Source of the DNA: a virus | Direction: 5' to 3' (one strand) | Virus record (IMG/VR): IMGVR_UViG_3300042350_001292 | Coordinates: 1 to 31,808 of that record | Length of the DNA: 31,808 nucleotides | Shown: positions 7,806 to 17,373 of the stretch, piece by piece | Numbering within the stretch: the stretch's first letter is position 1 | Layout: the number at the start of each line of letters is the position of its first letter | Made by a program: the position numbers and the translations under genes | The notes under the pieces: model-generated | Told to the model about the DNA's origin: nothing | Database searches by the model: none | What the model saw: only the letters and a program-made list of their open reading frames with translations

Positions 7806-8517
7806 TTACAATACGCAGCTCAGAAATCAATTAAAAACTGCTTCCGAGAACAAAAGAATTGCCCTACAGAACCAATATGATAGGGCTACAGGCGCTCAAT
7901 TTAACAAAGATACCGGTGCGCTGACATACAGAACAGACGCTTCTGGTAACCCATTGTACGGCACCCTTGATGTCGATTATATGGAACAGCAACGGGGAAT
8001 CAATACCCAGGCAGAAGGCGCAGGGATGCTGAGATCAGGCCAACGGGCCCGCAACCTGGCGACCAGTGAAGCAGGATACCGAGCTACCGTAGGCGGTCTC
8101 GCAGAAAGTCTGGCAGCTGGCAAGACTGCTATTAGCGATGAAGAAGCTTTGAAGCTTGCAGAGTATGACGCTTTGTACGGATCACCGAAGAGCGGTGGTG
8201 GCGGTGGTGGAGCAGGTGGCGGTACTCCTTCAACTCCATCATCGGGCTTACCCCCCGTCCCTCCAGTACCTACTGCGCCCACTGCACCTAGAACACCAAC
8301 AACCACTACACCACGCCCATCTTCCCCTGCATCGGCAGACGCAGCGGAACGACGAGCACTTGCTACCCCACGCCGTCGATCTTCCCCCACATCCGCAGAT
8401 GCAGCGGAACGACGAACAGTTGTTACCCCACCTAAAACTGTAAAGTCTGGGGAAAACTTAGCTCGCAGACCAACTCCTCCTCCCAAGCCACCTCTTCCTA
8501 AGACAACGAGAAGATAA
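7789..8517 (+). CDS. Virion-associated protein of unknown function, Gly/Pro-rich C-terminus
   Basis: 242 residues; not a family I recognise. Residues 1-135 look like a soluble, mostly helical domain (YNTQLRNQLKTASENKRIAL, then EGAGMLRSGQRARNLATSEA). A glycine run follows, then a long Pro/Thr/Ser/Arg-rich tail. The tail contains a 20-residue tandem repeat (core SADAAERR) and ends very basic. The start lies inside the previous gene, pointing to coupled translation. Position between lysis and the giant protein suggests a minor virion or DNA-associated internal protein. The basic disordered tail might bind DNA, but this is inference. Confidence 0.6.
   Translation: MPATVDYNTQLRNQLKTASENKRIALQNQYDRATGAQFNKDTGALTYRTDASGNPLYGTLDVDYMEQQRGINTQAEGAGMLRSGQRARNLATSEAGYRATVGGLAESLAAGKTAISDEEALKLAEYDALYGSPKSGGGGGGAGGGTPSTPSSGLPPVPPVPTAPTAPRTPTTTTPRPSSPASADAAERRALATPRRRSSPTSADAAERRTVVTPPKTVKSGENLARRPTPPPKPPLPKTTRR
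8311..8430 (+). repeat. 60-bp tandem repeat, two copies
   Basis: Two adjacent 60-base units (8311-8370 and 8371-8430) share the block gcagcggaacgacga at 8341 and again at 8401, exactly 60 bases apart. They encode two 20-residue units with the core SSP-x-SADAAERR in the disordered tail of the host gene. The exact period and mostly synonymous differences suggest a fairly recent in-frame duplication. Confidence 0.85.
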
Positions 8518-8912
8518 TGTCAAAAAAAGAATACCGAAGATTAGCTGAAGAAGTGGCCAGTCGAGAGGCCGCTTTTCGAGAGTCTGCAGAAGGACGAGCC
8601 AATATGGGTGCGTCCCTTAGCCAGTACGGGGCACAGACAGGGGCACCAGGGACTATTAACGCTCAGGAGATACCTGCCGTAGCAGCACTTGCAAACTACA
8701 AAGCAATCTCTCAAACTGCTTCACAAGAACGGCAAGATGCTATGCAGGAACGCCGCAAGTCTCTACCTTCTTATGTAAACGCATATCGCAAGTATCTTAA
8801 GTGGCGCTACCCAACACGATACGGCGGTGGCGGTTCTTCTTCAGGCTATTCTTTGCCTAATTACGAAATCCCCGATATTCCCCTTCCCTCACTTCCGGAG
8901 CTAAACCGATGA
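8517..8912 (+). CDS. Hypothetical phage protein, probably virion-associated
   Basis: 131 residues, no family recognised. It is highly charged and helical in the first 30 residues (KKEYRRLAEEVASREAAFRE), has an Ala/Gln-rich middle, and ends with a Gly/Ser linker and a Pro-rich tail (YEIPDIPLPSLPELNR). It starts in a TAATG overlap with the preceding gene and ends in an ATGA overlap with the next, so it belongs to the same translational chain. It has no membrane segment or signal peptide. A role in the internal virion complex is only suggested by the neighbours. Confidence 0.6.
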   Translation: MSKKEYRRLAEEVASREAAFRESAEGRANMGASLSQYGAQTGAPGTINAQEIPAVAALANYKAISQTASQERQDAMQERRKSLPSYVNAYRKYLKWRYPTRYGGGGSSSGYSLPNYEIPDIPLPSLPELNR

Positions 8913-10123
8913 TTGGTAAAATTACAGATCTTGAGGCTGCGGCCACTGGCAAAAAGCCCAGGGATACGACTCGCCCACCTGCAAGGATGTCACCTATCTC
9001 ACAACCCCCTGTGGCTAATCTTGGTTCACGTCAATCACAGTATAGAAACGCTGCACAAGCCCTTAGAGATGCTTTGGGAATGAATAGAATTCAGTATGAG
9101 GAGGGAAGTGAAATAACACCAACTGTTAATCAATCTGCAGCACAATCTCCCATTACCCGCACTTTTGCCAATGTTTTGACTACCGGAGGTCGTCGTGGTG
9201 GAGGAAAATACGGAGGCTTTAACACGGCAGCAGATTTAGAATCAGCTGTTCTTGGTTCAACATATGAGTTATTTGATACCACTGTTCCAACATTGCGTGC
9301 TAAAGCTGAACCATATCTTCAGCAGGTACAAACCATGGGTACTGATGCTTACCGTCAAGCCATGAATAGCGTTATGGGTGGGGTTACAGGCAAAATTCCT
9401 GCCGTACCTATGGGTATGACACAAGCACCAGAAGGCTCTGTTTATGCTACTCGTATTGAACCATTGCGTCAATACAAGCAACAATTGTCAAGCTGGGAAA
9501 CCGAAGCGTCTAAGCCAGCTGAAGAATATCTGCAAACAGCAGAACAGATTGAATCTACACCGATGTCTGAATTGGCTCGGTCTATTGCTGTTAACCGCTA
9601 TGGCATGGATCCCATGTTAGCGGCTGGAAAGTTTGCCAACATCAATGATGATTACTGGAAGAAAGAGCGGGATGCAGAGTATCTAGCTCAATATGGTAAG
9701 ACATATGAACAGTACAAATTTGAACAAGACAGACTAAGCGACATTACCGCAGGTGGGTCTAAAGAAAAAATTGCAGCAGCAACTCTTAAGATTGAAGAGC
9801 TTACTGGATTGCGAGCTACATCGCTTTCTGAAAAGACTTCACAAACACCTGTCCAGATGGTTGATAACTTGTCCAGAATGTACAGAATTCCTGACCCAGC
9901 GACAGGCGAGATGACCGAAGCTAACGGTGCTGGTATCGTTGAAATGTTACGAGAAACAATTGGATCAGGCAACAATAGAGGGTTGCAAGACATCTATGAA
10001 ACACTAATGGCTTCGCCTAGTTCAGAAGGAATGGCTTTGTTAATTGCAGCATTGGTTGAAGAGTATGTTGGTGGACCACAAAAGACTCTTGAGGGACTTC
10101 AAGATTTAGGTATCTTTGAGTAA
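8909..10123 (+). CDS. Predicted internal virion protein, 404 residues
   Basis: 404 residues of mainly helical, Ala/Gln/Glu-rich sequence with no recognised enzyme motif. The first 110 residues are disordered (Pro/Arg/Gln-rich), followed by a Gly-rich GGRRGGGKYGG stretch. The remainder is helical (ETEASKPAEEYLQTAEQIE; MLRETIGSGNNRGLQDIYET). In podoviruses the genes between lysis or tail and the largest virion gene usually encode ejected internal proteins, and this fits that position. It begins by ATGA overlap with the previous gene and ends three bases before the 2415-residue gene. Function is inferred from context only. Confidence 0.55.
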   Translation: MIGKITDLEAAATGKKPRDTTRPPARMSPISQPPVANLGSRQSQYRNAAQALRDALGMNRIQYEEGSEITPTVNQSAAQSPITRTFANVLTTGGRRGGGKYGGFNTAADLESAVLGSTYELFDTTVPTLRAKAEPYLQQVQTMGTDAYRQAMNSVMGGVTGKIPAVPMGMTQAPEGSVYATRIEPLRQYKQQLSSWETEASKPAEEYLQTAEQIESTPMSELARSIAVNRYGMDPMLAAGKFANINDDYWKKERDAEYLAQYGKTYEQYKFEQDRLSDITAGGSKEKIAAATLKIEELTGLRATSLSEKTSQTPVQMVDNLSRMYRIPDPATGEMTEANGAGIVEMLRETIGSGNNRGLQDIYETLMASPSSEGMALLIAALVEEYVGGPQKTLEGLQDLGIFE

Positions 10124-10125
10124 AA

Positions 10126-13100
10126 ATGGTAGAGCCAGTACAGCCGAGGCGTTTAAGTACACCCACTCCACCAACTGAACCACCGACAGGTTCGCTTGTC
10201 CCCATTAGGCGACCCGTTTCTGACAAGGCCGCAACAACCTCCAGAACTTCTAAGCAACCTGAATACAGGCCAGGAAGCATTGCTGGTGTTGTCGGTGAAT
10301 TACGGGATGTTGCCGAAAGGGAAATCAAAGCTACTGGCAAGGTTGTACAAAACCTTCCTGCATCAATGACTAAATTCTTTGGTGGACTGGCAATTGACGC
10401 AACATGGGGACTTGGTAGATCAATTCTTTATGGTGGCGGCAAGTCTCCTATCAGTATTGGTTCTGAATACGTACCCAAAACCATGAACGAAACTGCTGAG
10501 TCTTTTGTTAACACAGTAAAAGTTTGGGAAAGAATACCTGAGTATTGGGAAACAATGGAAGCTGGTGGGGCCATCGCTCCGATGCTTATTGAAGATCTTG
10601 GCAACCTAAGTATTCTTGGTAGAGGTGTCCGTGCACCAATCAAAGCCACGGCTGCTACTGCTACTAGACGAGCACAGGGGGCTACTCAAGCGGCGACCTT
10701 AGCGGGGACATCGCAAGAAGCAGCTAAAGCTGCCACTCGTGCCGCTCGTTTGTCAACCATTGCTGATCGTGCAAACAAACTTACCAGCACAAGCAACAGG
10801 GTTATTCACTATACAGACAAGGCTGGCAACTTTCCCTTTATGCCTTATGTATGGGCCGGTAAAGGACTTGGTAAAGCAGTTCGTGAGGGTACCTATGTTG
10901 AAGGTATTGGTGGCTGGGGCGCTAAAGCAGCTCAAGCATATATTTCACAAATAGATGCTTTGCGTCAAGCAGAACCAAACATTGACCCTCAAGATCCACG
11001 ACTAAAAGATCTTACTACAAAAGCCAATCGTAACTTGCGTTTGTCTTTGTCTCATAGCACTCGACAGCAGATTCGTCAAGCTGTCCGTAATGCAAGTCAT
11101 GAGCAAAACGCTGTATCAAAAGCAGTATCTAACATTGCACAAAACCCATTATTGAAAGACGAAATTAACCCAGCAACGGGTGAGGTTTGGGGAGAACTTT
11201 CTCCCGCTGAAAACCAAGCGATTATTTCAGTTCTTAACGGTAGAGCCGCACTGATTAAAGGCTTGTCAGAAAGACTTGGCATCACCCCTGATCGCTTAGC
11301 AGAGCTTGGTAAGTACGACGAAACTCCTGAATACTGGTTATCTCCCGAGGGTGCCACCTTGGCAATGGACTTCATTGAGGGGCGCTTAACTCCTGAACAT
11401 TATGATCGTCTGTCCAATGCTCTTGACCTATTAGCCAAGCAAGTAATCATGAACACTCAACAGGCGGTTGAGGGTTTTGGTCGTAGGAATCTTCTTTCTC
11501 CAGATTATTTAGTACCACTGCCTTTCGTTAACAAGCTTAAACAAGCTGTTATGCAAAGCAAGAACGGTCAGCTCATTGAGCTTTGGTTAGCGTTGGAAGA
11601 AGCAGGGCTGTTGATTCCATTGTCGCAAGCCCTTGAAACCTTTACACCTGAACAACTAAAGCTACGAGAAGAAGCAATGGTTGCGTTTGTTCAGAACCTT
11701 CCTGACGAACTAGCACTTGACCCTTCTATGTATCCAGCAAACATGCGAGAAAACATTGAGTTCTATCGTCGTGTTCGTAGATCTTTAAACCAAAGGGCAA
11801 CCGGTGCTGCGGTCAAAGAACCAATCCCACCAGTTGACGGTAGACCACGAGCCCCCCAGGATCCATTCTTTCCATTTGAGGAAGATGTTGAAGCTGGCAT
11901 TGAGGCACCTACAGGCCCTGAACAATTCCCAATGCCAAGAAGCCGAGGCAAGATCGATGCAGCAGAAACGATGCTTGGCAAGGCTGCACAAAAGATTGAG
12001 AAGCTTCGTGAAAAGGTTATCGAGATTGCAGACAAGATTGCCGACCTAGAAGTAAAGCAAGCCAAGCTTGAAGAGCGTGTACGTAAGTACGACATCGTTG
12101 ACGCTTATCTTGCTGGCATGGAGCCAAAGGCCATTGCTCGTCGTTTCCGCTTATCTATAAATGATGTAAATAAAATTATTCAGAGAAGTCAGCTTGCCCG
12201 CCAAGTATCCTGGGTCAAGTATCTCCAGGAAAGTATGGATGCGTTAACCAAAACTATTGGTGTCAAGCGAGCTGCTTTGCGTGGAGCCGCTGCTGATGCA
12301 GAACTACTTGCTTTGGAAGAGCAGTACGCAACTTTATTGCGAGAAGCTACTAACGCTCAAAAAGCCGTACAAGCAGCAACATCAATGAATGAGATTGCAC
12401 GGCTTGCAGATGAGTCAGCAATTGAAAGATTGACAGAAGAAATGGATCTTGCAGAAGATCAACTTTTAGATCGTGAAACGGAATACGAAGACGCTGGTGG
12501 AGACATCAATGATTTGCGTGTCAATGTTGATCCCAAAGATCCGGAGGTCGGGCCAGTATCTCCAGAAATTGCTGAAACATACCTAAACAATCTAACAGGC
12601 TTGGTCGAAGATATTTCCGTTAAGTTTGGCTCGGATCCTATTGGTCCGGTTCTTTCTCGTTCTGTAGAAGTACTCAACCAGGCTTGGAACCAGGCTATAG
12701 ACTTCTATGAATCGGCTTCTACTGATGCACAAACCCTTGTAGGTGAATTGCGACTGCAACAGTTGAGCGACTTGATTGCTGATGTTACTGAAACAATTAA
12801 CCAGTTAATCACTGAACCACAAGAAGGCGTACTGCTTGAGCAGGCCATTGCCGACACATTGGTTAATTTGGTTAATGATCCAAGAAGTCAACAAATTATT
12901 GCTGGCACCGCACCGTTTGTTTCCCGTTTAGATAGAAACATTAAACCATTGCTTCCAGAAGGCATGGAAATGCCAACAATAGAAGGTGGTCCAAGCAAGT
13001 ATTGGGATCGGGCACAAAAGATAGATGTATTTGATTATACACCAAAATTTGATCCGTCAAATATTACCGGTAGTATATTTAAATTAGTAACGGAAACCTT

Positions 13101-16100
13101 ACAAGAGTCTAATAATTACGATAAAGCAGTAGAATTTGAATATCGCATTCTTAGAGACAGTGTTTCTCACCCTGATGTTACTATTGCATGGGAGCCGACA
13201 GGCGGTAGTATAGATTTTGGAATATCTACTGAAAATTTATTACTAAATATTGTTTTTGATTCGACTGATTCTTTATCCATTGATCAAATTCGAGAAACAT
13301 TAGACGGACTAAAACAAGAAGCTGAAGCAATTGATCTTGAGTCGGAGTTCTTAACAGAACCAGAAGTTTACTTAACAGGGGATGGAAGTTATTACCTAAT
13401 ATCAGAAAGAGGTTCCATAGGCAACTATAAGCAGTTTCTAGAAAGCTACAACCAATTAAATAATATTTTTGATCAGATTTTTAGTCCTGAAGGTGAAGCC
13501 GTTGCTGGCACCGCACCAACTTTTACCGGCGTAAAGTCTATGATGCCGGAAGGTAGTAGTTTTGGCAACTATGGCTCGCCTCGTTTTGATAGATATAATT
13601 ATCTTCCTTCTTATGATCCTATAAATATTACAGGAAGTTTTTTTGAAGATCTAAATACGGTAATTCCTGTAAATACAATTTCAAAAAAAGGACCAGTTAA
13701 ATCAAAATCAATTAACTATGATACCGACAACGCTTCTCGTTCCGCATTTGTCAGGATTGGCAGTGTAAAAGCAAATTCAGATGGTTCTGCATATTTTGAA
13801 TTGTTGCCAAGAAACGACGAAGGTGCTTTTGGTGATTTTACAATATATTTGGATGATCGAAATACTCCAAAAGCGGTATCAGCGTCTGAAATATATAAAG
13901 CATTTGACGAACTTGCGGAAGATATTAAATCTCAAGTAAATAATCCAACAGGCCGATCTAGTAGTGCTGTCGCTGAAATTGATATAGATTTAGACAATGG
14001 TAGTTATATTAAATTAGAAATGTCTATTGACATAACTGATGCCTTAACTGCCCTTGAAATATTTGAACGAGATTTAGCAAAAGTTATTGGCCCTCGTGGT
14101 GGTGTTGAAGCTGTTGCTAGCCCCACTGGTCCTCGCCTTCGTGCCATAGATGAAATGATCGAAGCCAGTGCACCGTTGCCGGATCCCGAGCTAGAAGCTA
14201 TTGCACAGCAAATGGCAGAAGACCCTACGCTTCTTGACGACATGGCACCCGATGTTGAGGATTACCGTTCCGTCACTCAATCAATCGAAGAGCTGCGTAA
14301 CCCAACACCTGAAGCGATTGAAGCTTTCAGGGCTCAAGCTATAGAAGCCGCCCAACAGGAACTCAATACCTCACTAGGACTATTAGAGAATCTTGGTGGA
14401 TTGGTAACTGGAAACAATGTTACATTTAGAATCAATGTACGACGTGGCACCCCTGAATGGGATTGGTGGGAGCAACTTGATCCTGATGTTCGTAGAAACA
14501 TAGCTCGCAAGTATTTTCGTTCAGATAAAATTAAGAGCACTGCAGCCAAAGGTCCACGCACCGTACAAAGCGCTTTCAATATCGACCAAATAGCAGCAGA
14601 TGTCAACCTGGATGTCGAGACATGGGCTGAACAGTTTTTAGAAGGAATACGCCTTCACGAGCAAGCTCAACGGAATCTTAAGGAAACCAAGTCCGGTGAA
14701 ATTGATGCAGAAACATTTGTTCGTGAAAACCCCGAATTACAAGAAGCTATTGCTTATCGAGACAGGTTGGAAGAAGAGGGTGTAGATCAAGCAACGGTAG
14801 ATGCTTACGATAGGGCTCGTGTTGTCCGTGCAGAGCGTCAAGATGCTGACATCCCTAACGATCCTTTAGAGGTACGGCCTGACCCCGTGTTGGTCAATCC
14901 TGGAGTTCGTGCTGCTGCCTACGAAGCTGATGTTTTAGTAGCAATGGCTAAAGAAGCAACCGCTAAAATGCGTAGAGCAGAGTCGGCTAGCAAGAGGCTG
15001 GAGGCTTTCCAGGAATACCTTAGCGACTACAACGCTCGTGTGGAAGCAGAAGGCAATGTTCTTAGACTTAGGAATGTTGCCCGCAATGCTCGCATTTCAT
15101 TAGACAAGAACTTGGAAAGACAAAGGAAGCTTCGTGACAAAGCAAGAGGCGCTAAGGCCGAAATCAAGAATACTGTTGCTCTGCAAAATCGCCTTACTGG
15201 CGACGAGTCTTTTGACCTTATTGGGAATATGCCTGGTGCCGTTCCTTTGGAGATCGCTCTTGAAGGTGGTTACCCATCAGAGCAATTCTCTGTTGACGTT
15301 CCAATAGGACCACGAGATGCTCGTACCGTAGAGCCTGTAACGCTGCAAGGTCCGATGTATCTACCAACAGGTAGACCACGACCATTTACAGGTGGCTTGT
15401 CAACAGAAGTTCTTAAGGCTGGACTCCCGGGTTTCGACAAGTTAACTAGCGAACACTTCCGAGACGGTGACCGCCAAACTATCTTCTCGATTCGTTTGCT
15501 TGCTGATCGTATGGGTAAAGAAGCTCGGATGATGACCGAGAACGAAGCATACCGTGCGATTGTTGCACAGTTTGGAGATACGGCAGTTGACCTTATTGGT
15601 AGAGAAGAATCGTTTGCCTTGTATGAGAAGGCTTACCAAATGGTCTCCAATATGTCCGAGTCTTCTCAAATTGCTTTTGCTGCCAGCGTTCTCGATGAAG
15701 CAGGCGAGCCAGTAGTTAATCTTCTGCCCAAGGTAGACGGTATCGGTGCGTATGCCTCTGGTGTTCCAGATCCCCGTGCAGTGTTTAACCTTGCTCTTAG
15801 GGAACAGTACGGAAGACTCATTGCACAGGAAATGCAATTTAGAGGTTACGCTGCCGTAGACCCATATAAGCGAATTGGTGGAGTTGTACCGTTCGATCAG
15901 ATCACACATGAGTCAATGTTCTTGCCAGTTGGCTTGAGAGAACAGATTGCATTGCGAGAAGCAATTGTTGACCCCAACGGTTTTAACGCATTCCTTAAGG
16001 GCGCTCATAGAGTTACGAGTTTCATGAAGTCCACAACGCTTGTGCTTTCTGTTGCATGGCAGCTTGGTGACCTTTACAGCAACATTGTAATTGCACAAAT

Positions 16101-17373
16101 GACTGGAGTTGATGTTCCAGACATGATTCGTCAGATGAGACGAGTCAAGGTTGAAGAATACGGAACTGGCTGGGCTGGATTCAAAGCAATGATTGACCCA
16201 CGGACAGAAGCTCCCACCCCTACAGCTACTGTTCGTATTGCACAAGAATCCCCTATTCAGGACATTGGCTTTTCTCAGGCAGAACGAGCATTCCTAAGAG
16301 GTATGCCTGTAGAAGAACCGACACCACTGTTGTCAAGAGTTTCACGTGGACGTTTGCAATACCCTGAACGAGTACGGGGTAGAAGTATTACCAAGGTTTC
16401 TTTCAAGATTAACGAAACAATTAACCGTATTTCTCGACACGCCTACTTCCTAGAACTTCTTGAACGCAGATTGCAAGAACAAGGACGAACACTAGACGAG
16501 GTAGCAGCAGACGGATCTTGGCGTACAGACCCACAAACAAAGAAGCTTGTATTCCAGGTAGCTGATACAGCAAACGATTGGCTTGGAGATTTTGCAGACT
16601 TGTCAATGGCCGAGCGTAAATACATGGTTCCATTTTTCCCGTTCTATTCATGGACGAAGCACATTCACAAAGTATTCTTAATGATGGGACGAGAGCACCC
16701 ACAATCATTGCGTTGGTACATCTACTTAGGAACACTGAACTTTGATCCTGACGAAGATCCAATGAACTTGCGTTACGGCAACCCCAGCGTTTTCGGTGGT
16801 GCAGTTAACCTCAACCCGTTCAACCCTTTTGCTGACGTATTTGCCGGCCCTGCAGCGTCATTGATTTCAGAACAGAATATACAGCCAGCTCTTTCACAAC
16901 TAGGTCCAGTACCTCGTTTAGTTGGTGGTGCTTTCGGTTTTGATGTGACTAAAGCTCGCCCACTGCAAAGACCGCCAGGTTCAGGAGAATACACAGAAAG
17001 CGGCTTGGAACAACTTACGGGATTATGGCGTGATCCTAGAGAAGCTCTTGGCTTTGGTTTAATGCAGTTCCCTATTGCTGCACGAGCTCTAAACATTCTT
17101 CCAGGAGAGCGTATCCCTGGAACACAGATTGCACTTGGTCCAGTTACTCGCTACCAAACAGGCGAAGCTCGTCTGAAGCCAGGCACTGAGCGTCGTATTG
17201 AGCGTCCAGGTGGTAGAGCTGCAGCCGTTGGTCGCCTCTTCTCTGTACCTTTGATTCCTTACCAGTCTGATGAGCAGATCGACGAAGTAATGAGGTCTGC
17301 AAAGCGTCGCCTCAAGACAGTCGAAAGATTGAAGAAGCGTCGTGAACGGTACCTTAGAAGCTTGGATGACTAG
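10126..17373 (+). CDS. Giant virion-type (polyvalent/ejected) protein, 2415 residues
   Basis: The longest gene in the window. Residues 1-45 are Pro/Thr-rich and disordered. About 615-655 form a coiled coil, followed at 656-690 by a helix-turn-helix-like segment (LAGMEPKAIARRFRLS...VNKII). Residues 926-1330 hold an internal duplication with visibly A+T-rich coding. Residues 1480-1720 are charged helices. Near the C-terminus, 1967-1995 (TTLVLSVAWQLGDLYSNIVI) and 2160-2186 (ERKYMVPFFPFYSW) resemble hydrophobic and aromatic motifs that recur in very large phage virion proteins. No protease, lysozyme or methylase motif is evident. Size and position suggest an ejectosome or DNA-injection protein analogous to, though not recognisably homologous with, T7 gp16. 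It starts two bases after the upstream stop with a weak ribosome-binding site, and its stop overlaps the GTG start of the resolvase. Confidence 0.75.
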   Translation: MVEPVQPRRLSTPTPPTEPPTGSLVPIRRPVSDKAATTSRTSKQPEYRPGSIAGVVGELRDVAEREIKATGKVVQNLPASMTKFFGGLAIDATWGLGRSILYGGGKSPISIGSEYVPKTMNETAESFVNTVKVWERIPEYWETMEAGGAIAPMLIEDLGNLSILGRGVRAPIKATAATATRRAQGATQAATLAGTSQEAAKAATRAARLSTIADRANKLTSTSNRVIHYTDKAGNFPFMPYVWAGKGLGKAVREGTYVEGIGGWGAKAAQAYISQIDALRQAEPNIDPQDPRLKDLTTKANRNLRLSLSHSTRQQIRQAVRNASHEQNAVSKAVSNIAQNPLLKDEINPATGEVWGELSPAENQAIISVLNGRAALIKGLSERLGITPDRLAELGKYDETPEYWLSPEGATLAMDFIEGRLTPEHYDRLSNALDLLAKQVIMNTQQAVEGFGRRNLLSPDYLVPLPFVNKLKQAVMQSKNGQLIELWLALEEAGLLIPLSQALETFTPEQLKLREEAMVAFVQNLPDELALDPSMYPANMRENIEFYRRVRRSLNQRATGAAVKEPIPPVDGRPRAPQDPFFPFEEDVEAGIEAPTGPEQFPMPRSRGKIDAAETMLGKAAQKIEKLREKVIEIADKIADLEVKQAKLEERVRKYDIVDAYLAGMEPKAIARRFRLSINDVNKIIQRSQLARQVSWVKYLQESMDALTKTIGVKRAALRGAAADAELLALEEQYATLLREATNAQKAVQAATSMNEIARLADESAIERLTEEMDLAEDQLLDRETEYEDAGGDINDLRVNVDPKDPEVGPVSPEIAETYLNNLTGLVEDISVKFGSDPIGPVLSRSVEVLNQAWNQAIDFYESASTDAQTLVGELRLQQLSDLIADVTETINQLITEPQEGVLLEQAIADTLVNLVNDPRSQQIIAGTAPFVSRLDRNIKPLLPEGMEMPTIEGGPSKYWDRAQKIDVFDYTPKFDPSNITGSIFKLVTETLQESNNYDKAVEFEYRILRDSVSHPDVTIAWEPTGGSIDFGISTENLLLNIVFDSTDSLSIDQIRETLDGLKQEAEAIDLESEFLTEPEVYLTGDGSYYLISERGSIGNYKQFLESYNQLNNIFDQIFSPEGEAVAGTAPTFTGVKSMMPEGSSFGNYGSPRFDRYNYLPSYDPINITGSFFEDLNTVIPVNTISKKGPVKSKSINYDTDNASRSAFVRIGSVKANSDGSAYFELLPRNDEGAFGDFTIYLDDRNTPKAVSASEIYKAFDELAEDIKSQVNNPTGRSSSAVAEIDIDLDNGSYIKLEMSIDITDALTALEIFERDLAKVIGPRGGVEAVASPTGPRLRAIDEMIEASAPLPDPELEAIAQQMAEDPTLLDDMAPDVEDYRSVTQSIEELRNPTPEAIEAFRAQAIEAAQQELNTSLGLLENLGGLVTGNNVTFRINVRRGTPEWDWWEQLDPDVRRNIARKYFRSDKIKSTAAKGPRTVQSAFNIDQIAADVNLDVETWAEQFLEGIRLHEQAQRNLKETKSGEIDAETFVRENPELQEAIAYRDRLEEEGVDQATVDAYDRARVVRAERQDADIPNDPLEVRPDPVLVNPGVRAAAYEADVLVAMAKEATAKMRRAESASKRLEAFQEYLSDYNARVEAEGNVLRLRNVARNARISLDKNLERQRKLRDKARGAKAEIKNTVALQNRLTGDESFDLIGNMPGAVPLEIALEGGYPSEQFSVDVPIGPRDARTVEPVTLQGPMYLPTGRPRPFTGGLSTEVLKAGLPGFDKLTSEHFRDGDRQTIFSIRLLADRMGKEARMMTENEAYRAIVAQFGDTAVDLIGREESFALYEKAYQMVSNMSESSQIAFAASVLDEAGEPVVNLLPKVDGIGAYASGVPDPRAVFNLALREQYGRLIAQEMQFRGYAAVDPYKRIGGVVPFDQITHESMFLPVGLREQIALREAIVDPNGFNAFLKGAHRVTSFMKSTTLVLSVAWQLGDLYSNIVIAQMTGVDVPDMIRQMRRVKVEEYGTGWAGFKAMIDPRTEAPTPTATVRIAQESPIQDIGFSQAERAFLRGMPVEEPTPLLSRVSRGRLQYPERVRGRSITKVSFKINETINRISRHAYFLELLERRLQEQGRTLDEVAADGSWRTDPQTKKLVFQVADTANDWLGDFADLSMAERKYMVPFFPFYSWTKHIHKVFLMMGREHPQSLRWYIYLGTLNFDPDEDPMNLRYGNPSVFGGAVNLNPFNPFADVFAGPAASLISEQNIQPALSQLGPVPRLVGGAFGFDVTKARPLQRPPGSGEYTESGLEQLTGLWRDPREALGFGLMQFPIAARALNILPGERIPGTQIALGPVTRYQTGEARLKPGTERRIERPGGRAAAVGRLFSVPLIPYQSDEQIDEVMRSAKRRLKTVERLKKRRERYLRSLDD
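12901..14100 (+). repeat. Tandem domain duplication inside the giant virion gene
   Basis: Two copies of a domain of about 200 residues lie in tandem. Copy 1 begins with AGTAPFVSRLD and continues to PLLPEGMEMP and FDPSNITGSIF. Copy 2 begins with AGTAPTFTG and continues to SMMPEGSSF and YDPINITGSFF. The bases gctggcaccgcacc occur at 12901 and 13504, 603 bases apart (201 codons). The copies otherwise diverge, and both are noticeably A+T-richer than flanking sequence. Confidence 0.7.

Noticed and set aside
7977-8486. 169-residue minus-strand frame opposite the Gly/Pro-rich gene
   Set aside because: Composition mirrors the Pro/Gly-rich plus-strand gene, and no start signal or neighbour on the minus strand supports it.
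15442-15909. 155-residue open frame on the minus strand inside the giant gene
   Set aside because: It lies fully opposite a coding frame with good codon structure, has no ribosome-binding site and a low-complexity, cysteine/serine-rich product typical of shadows.
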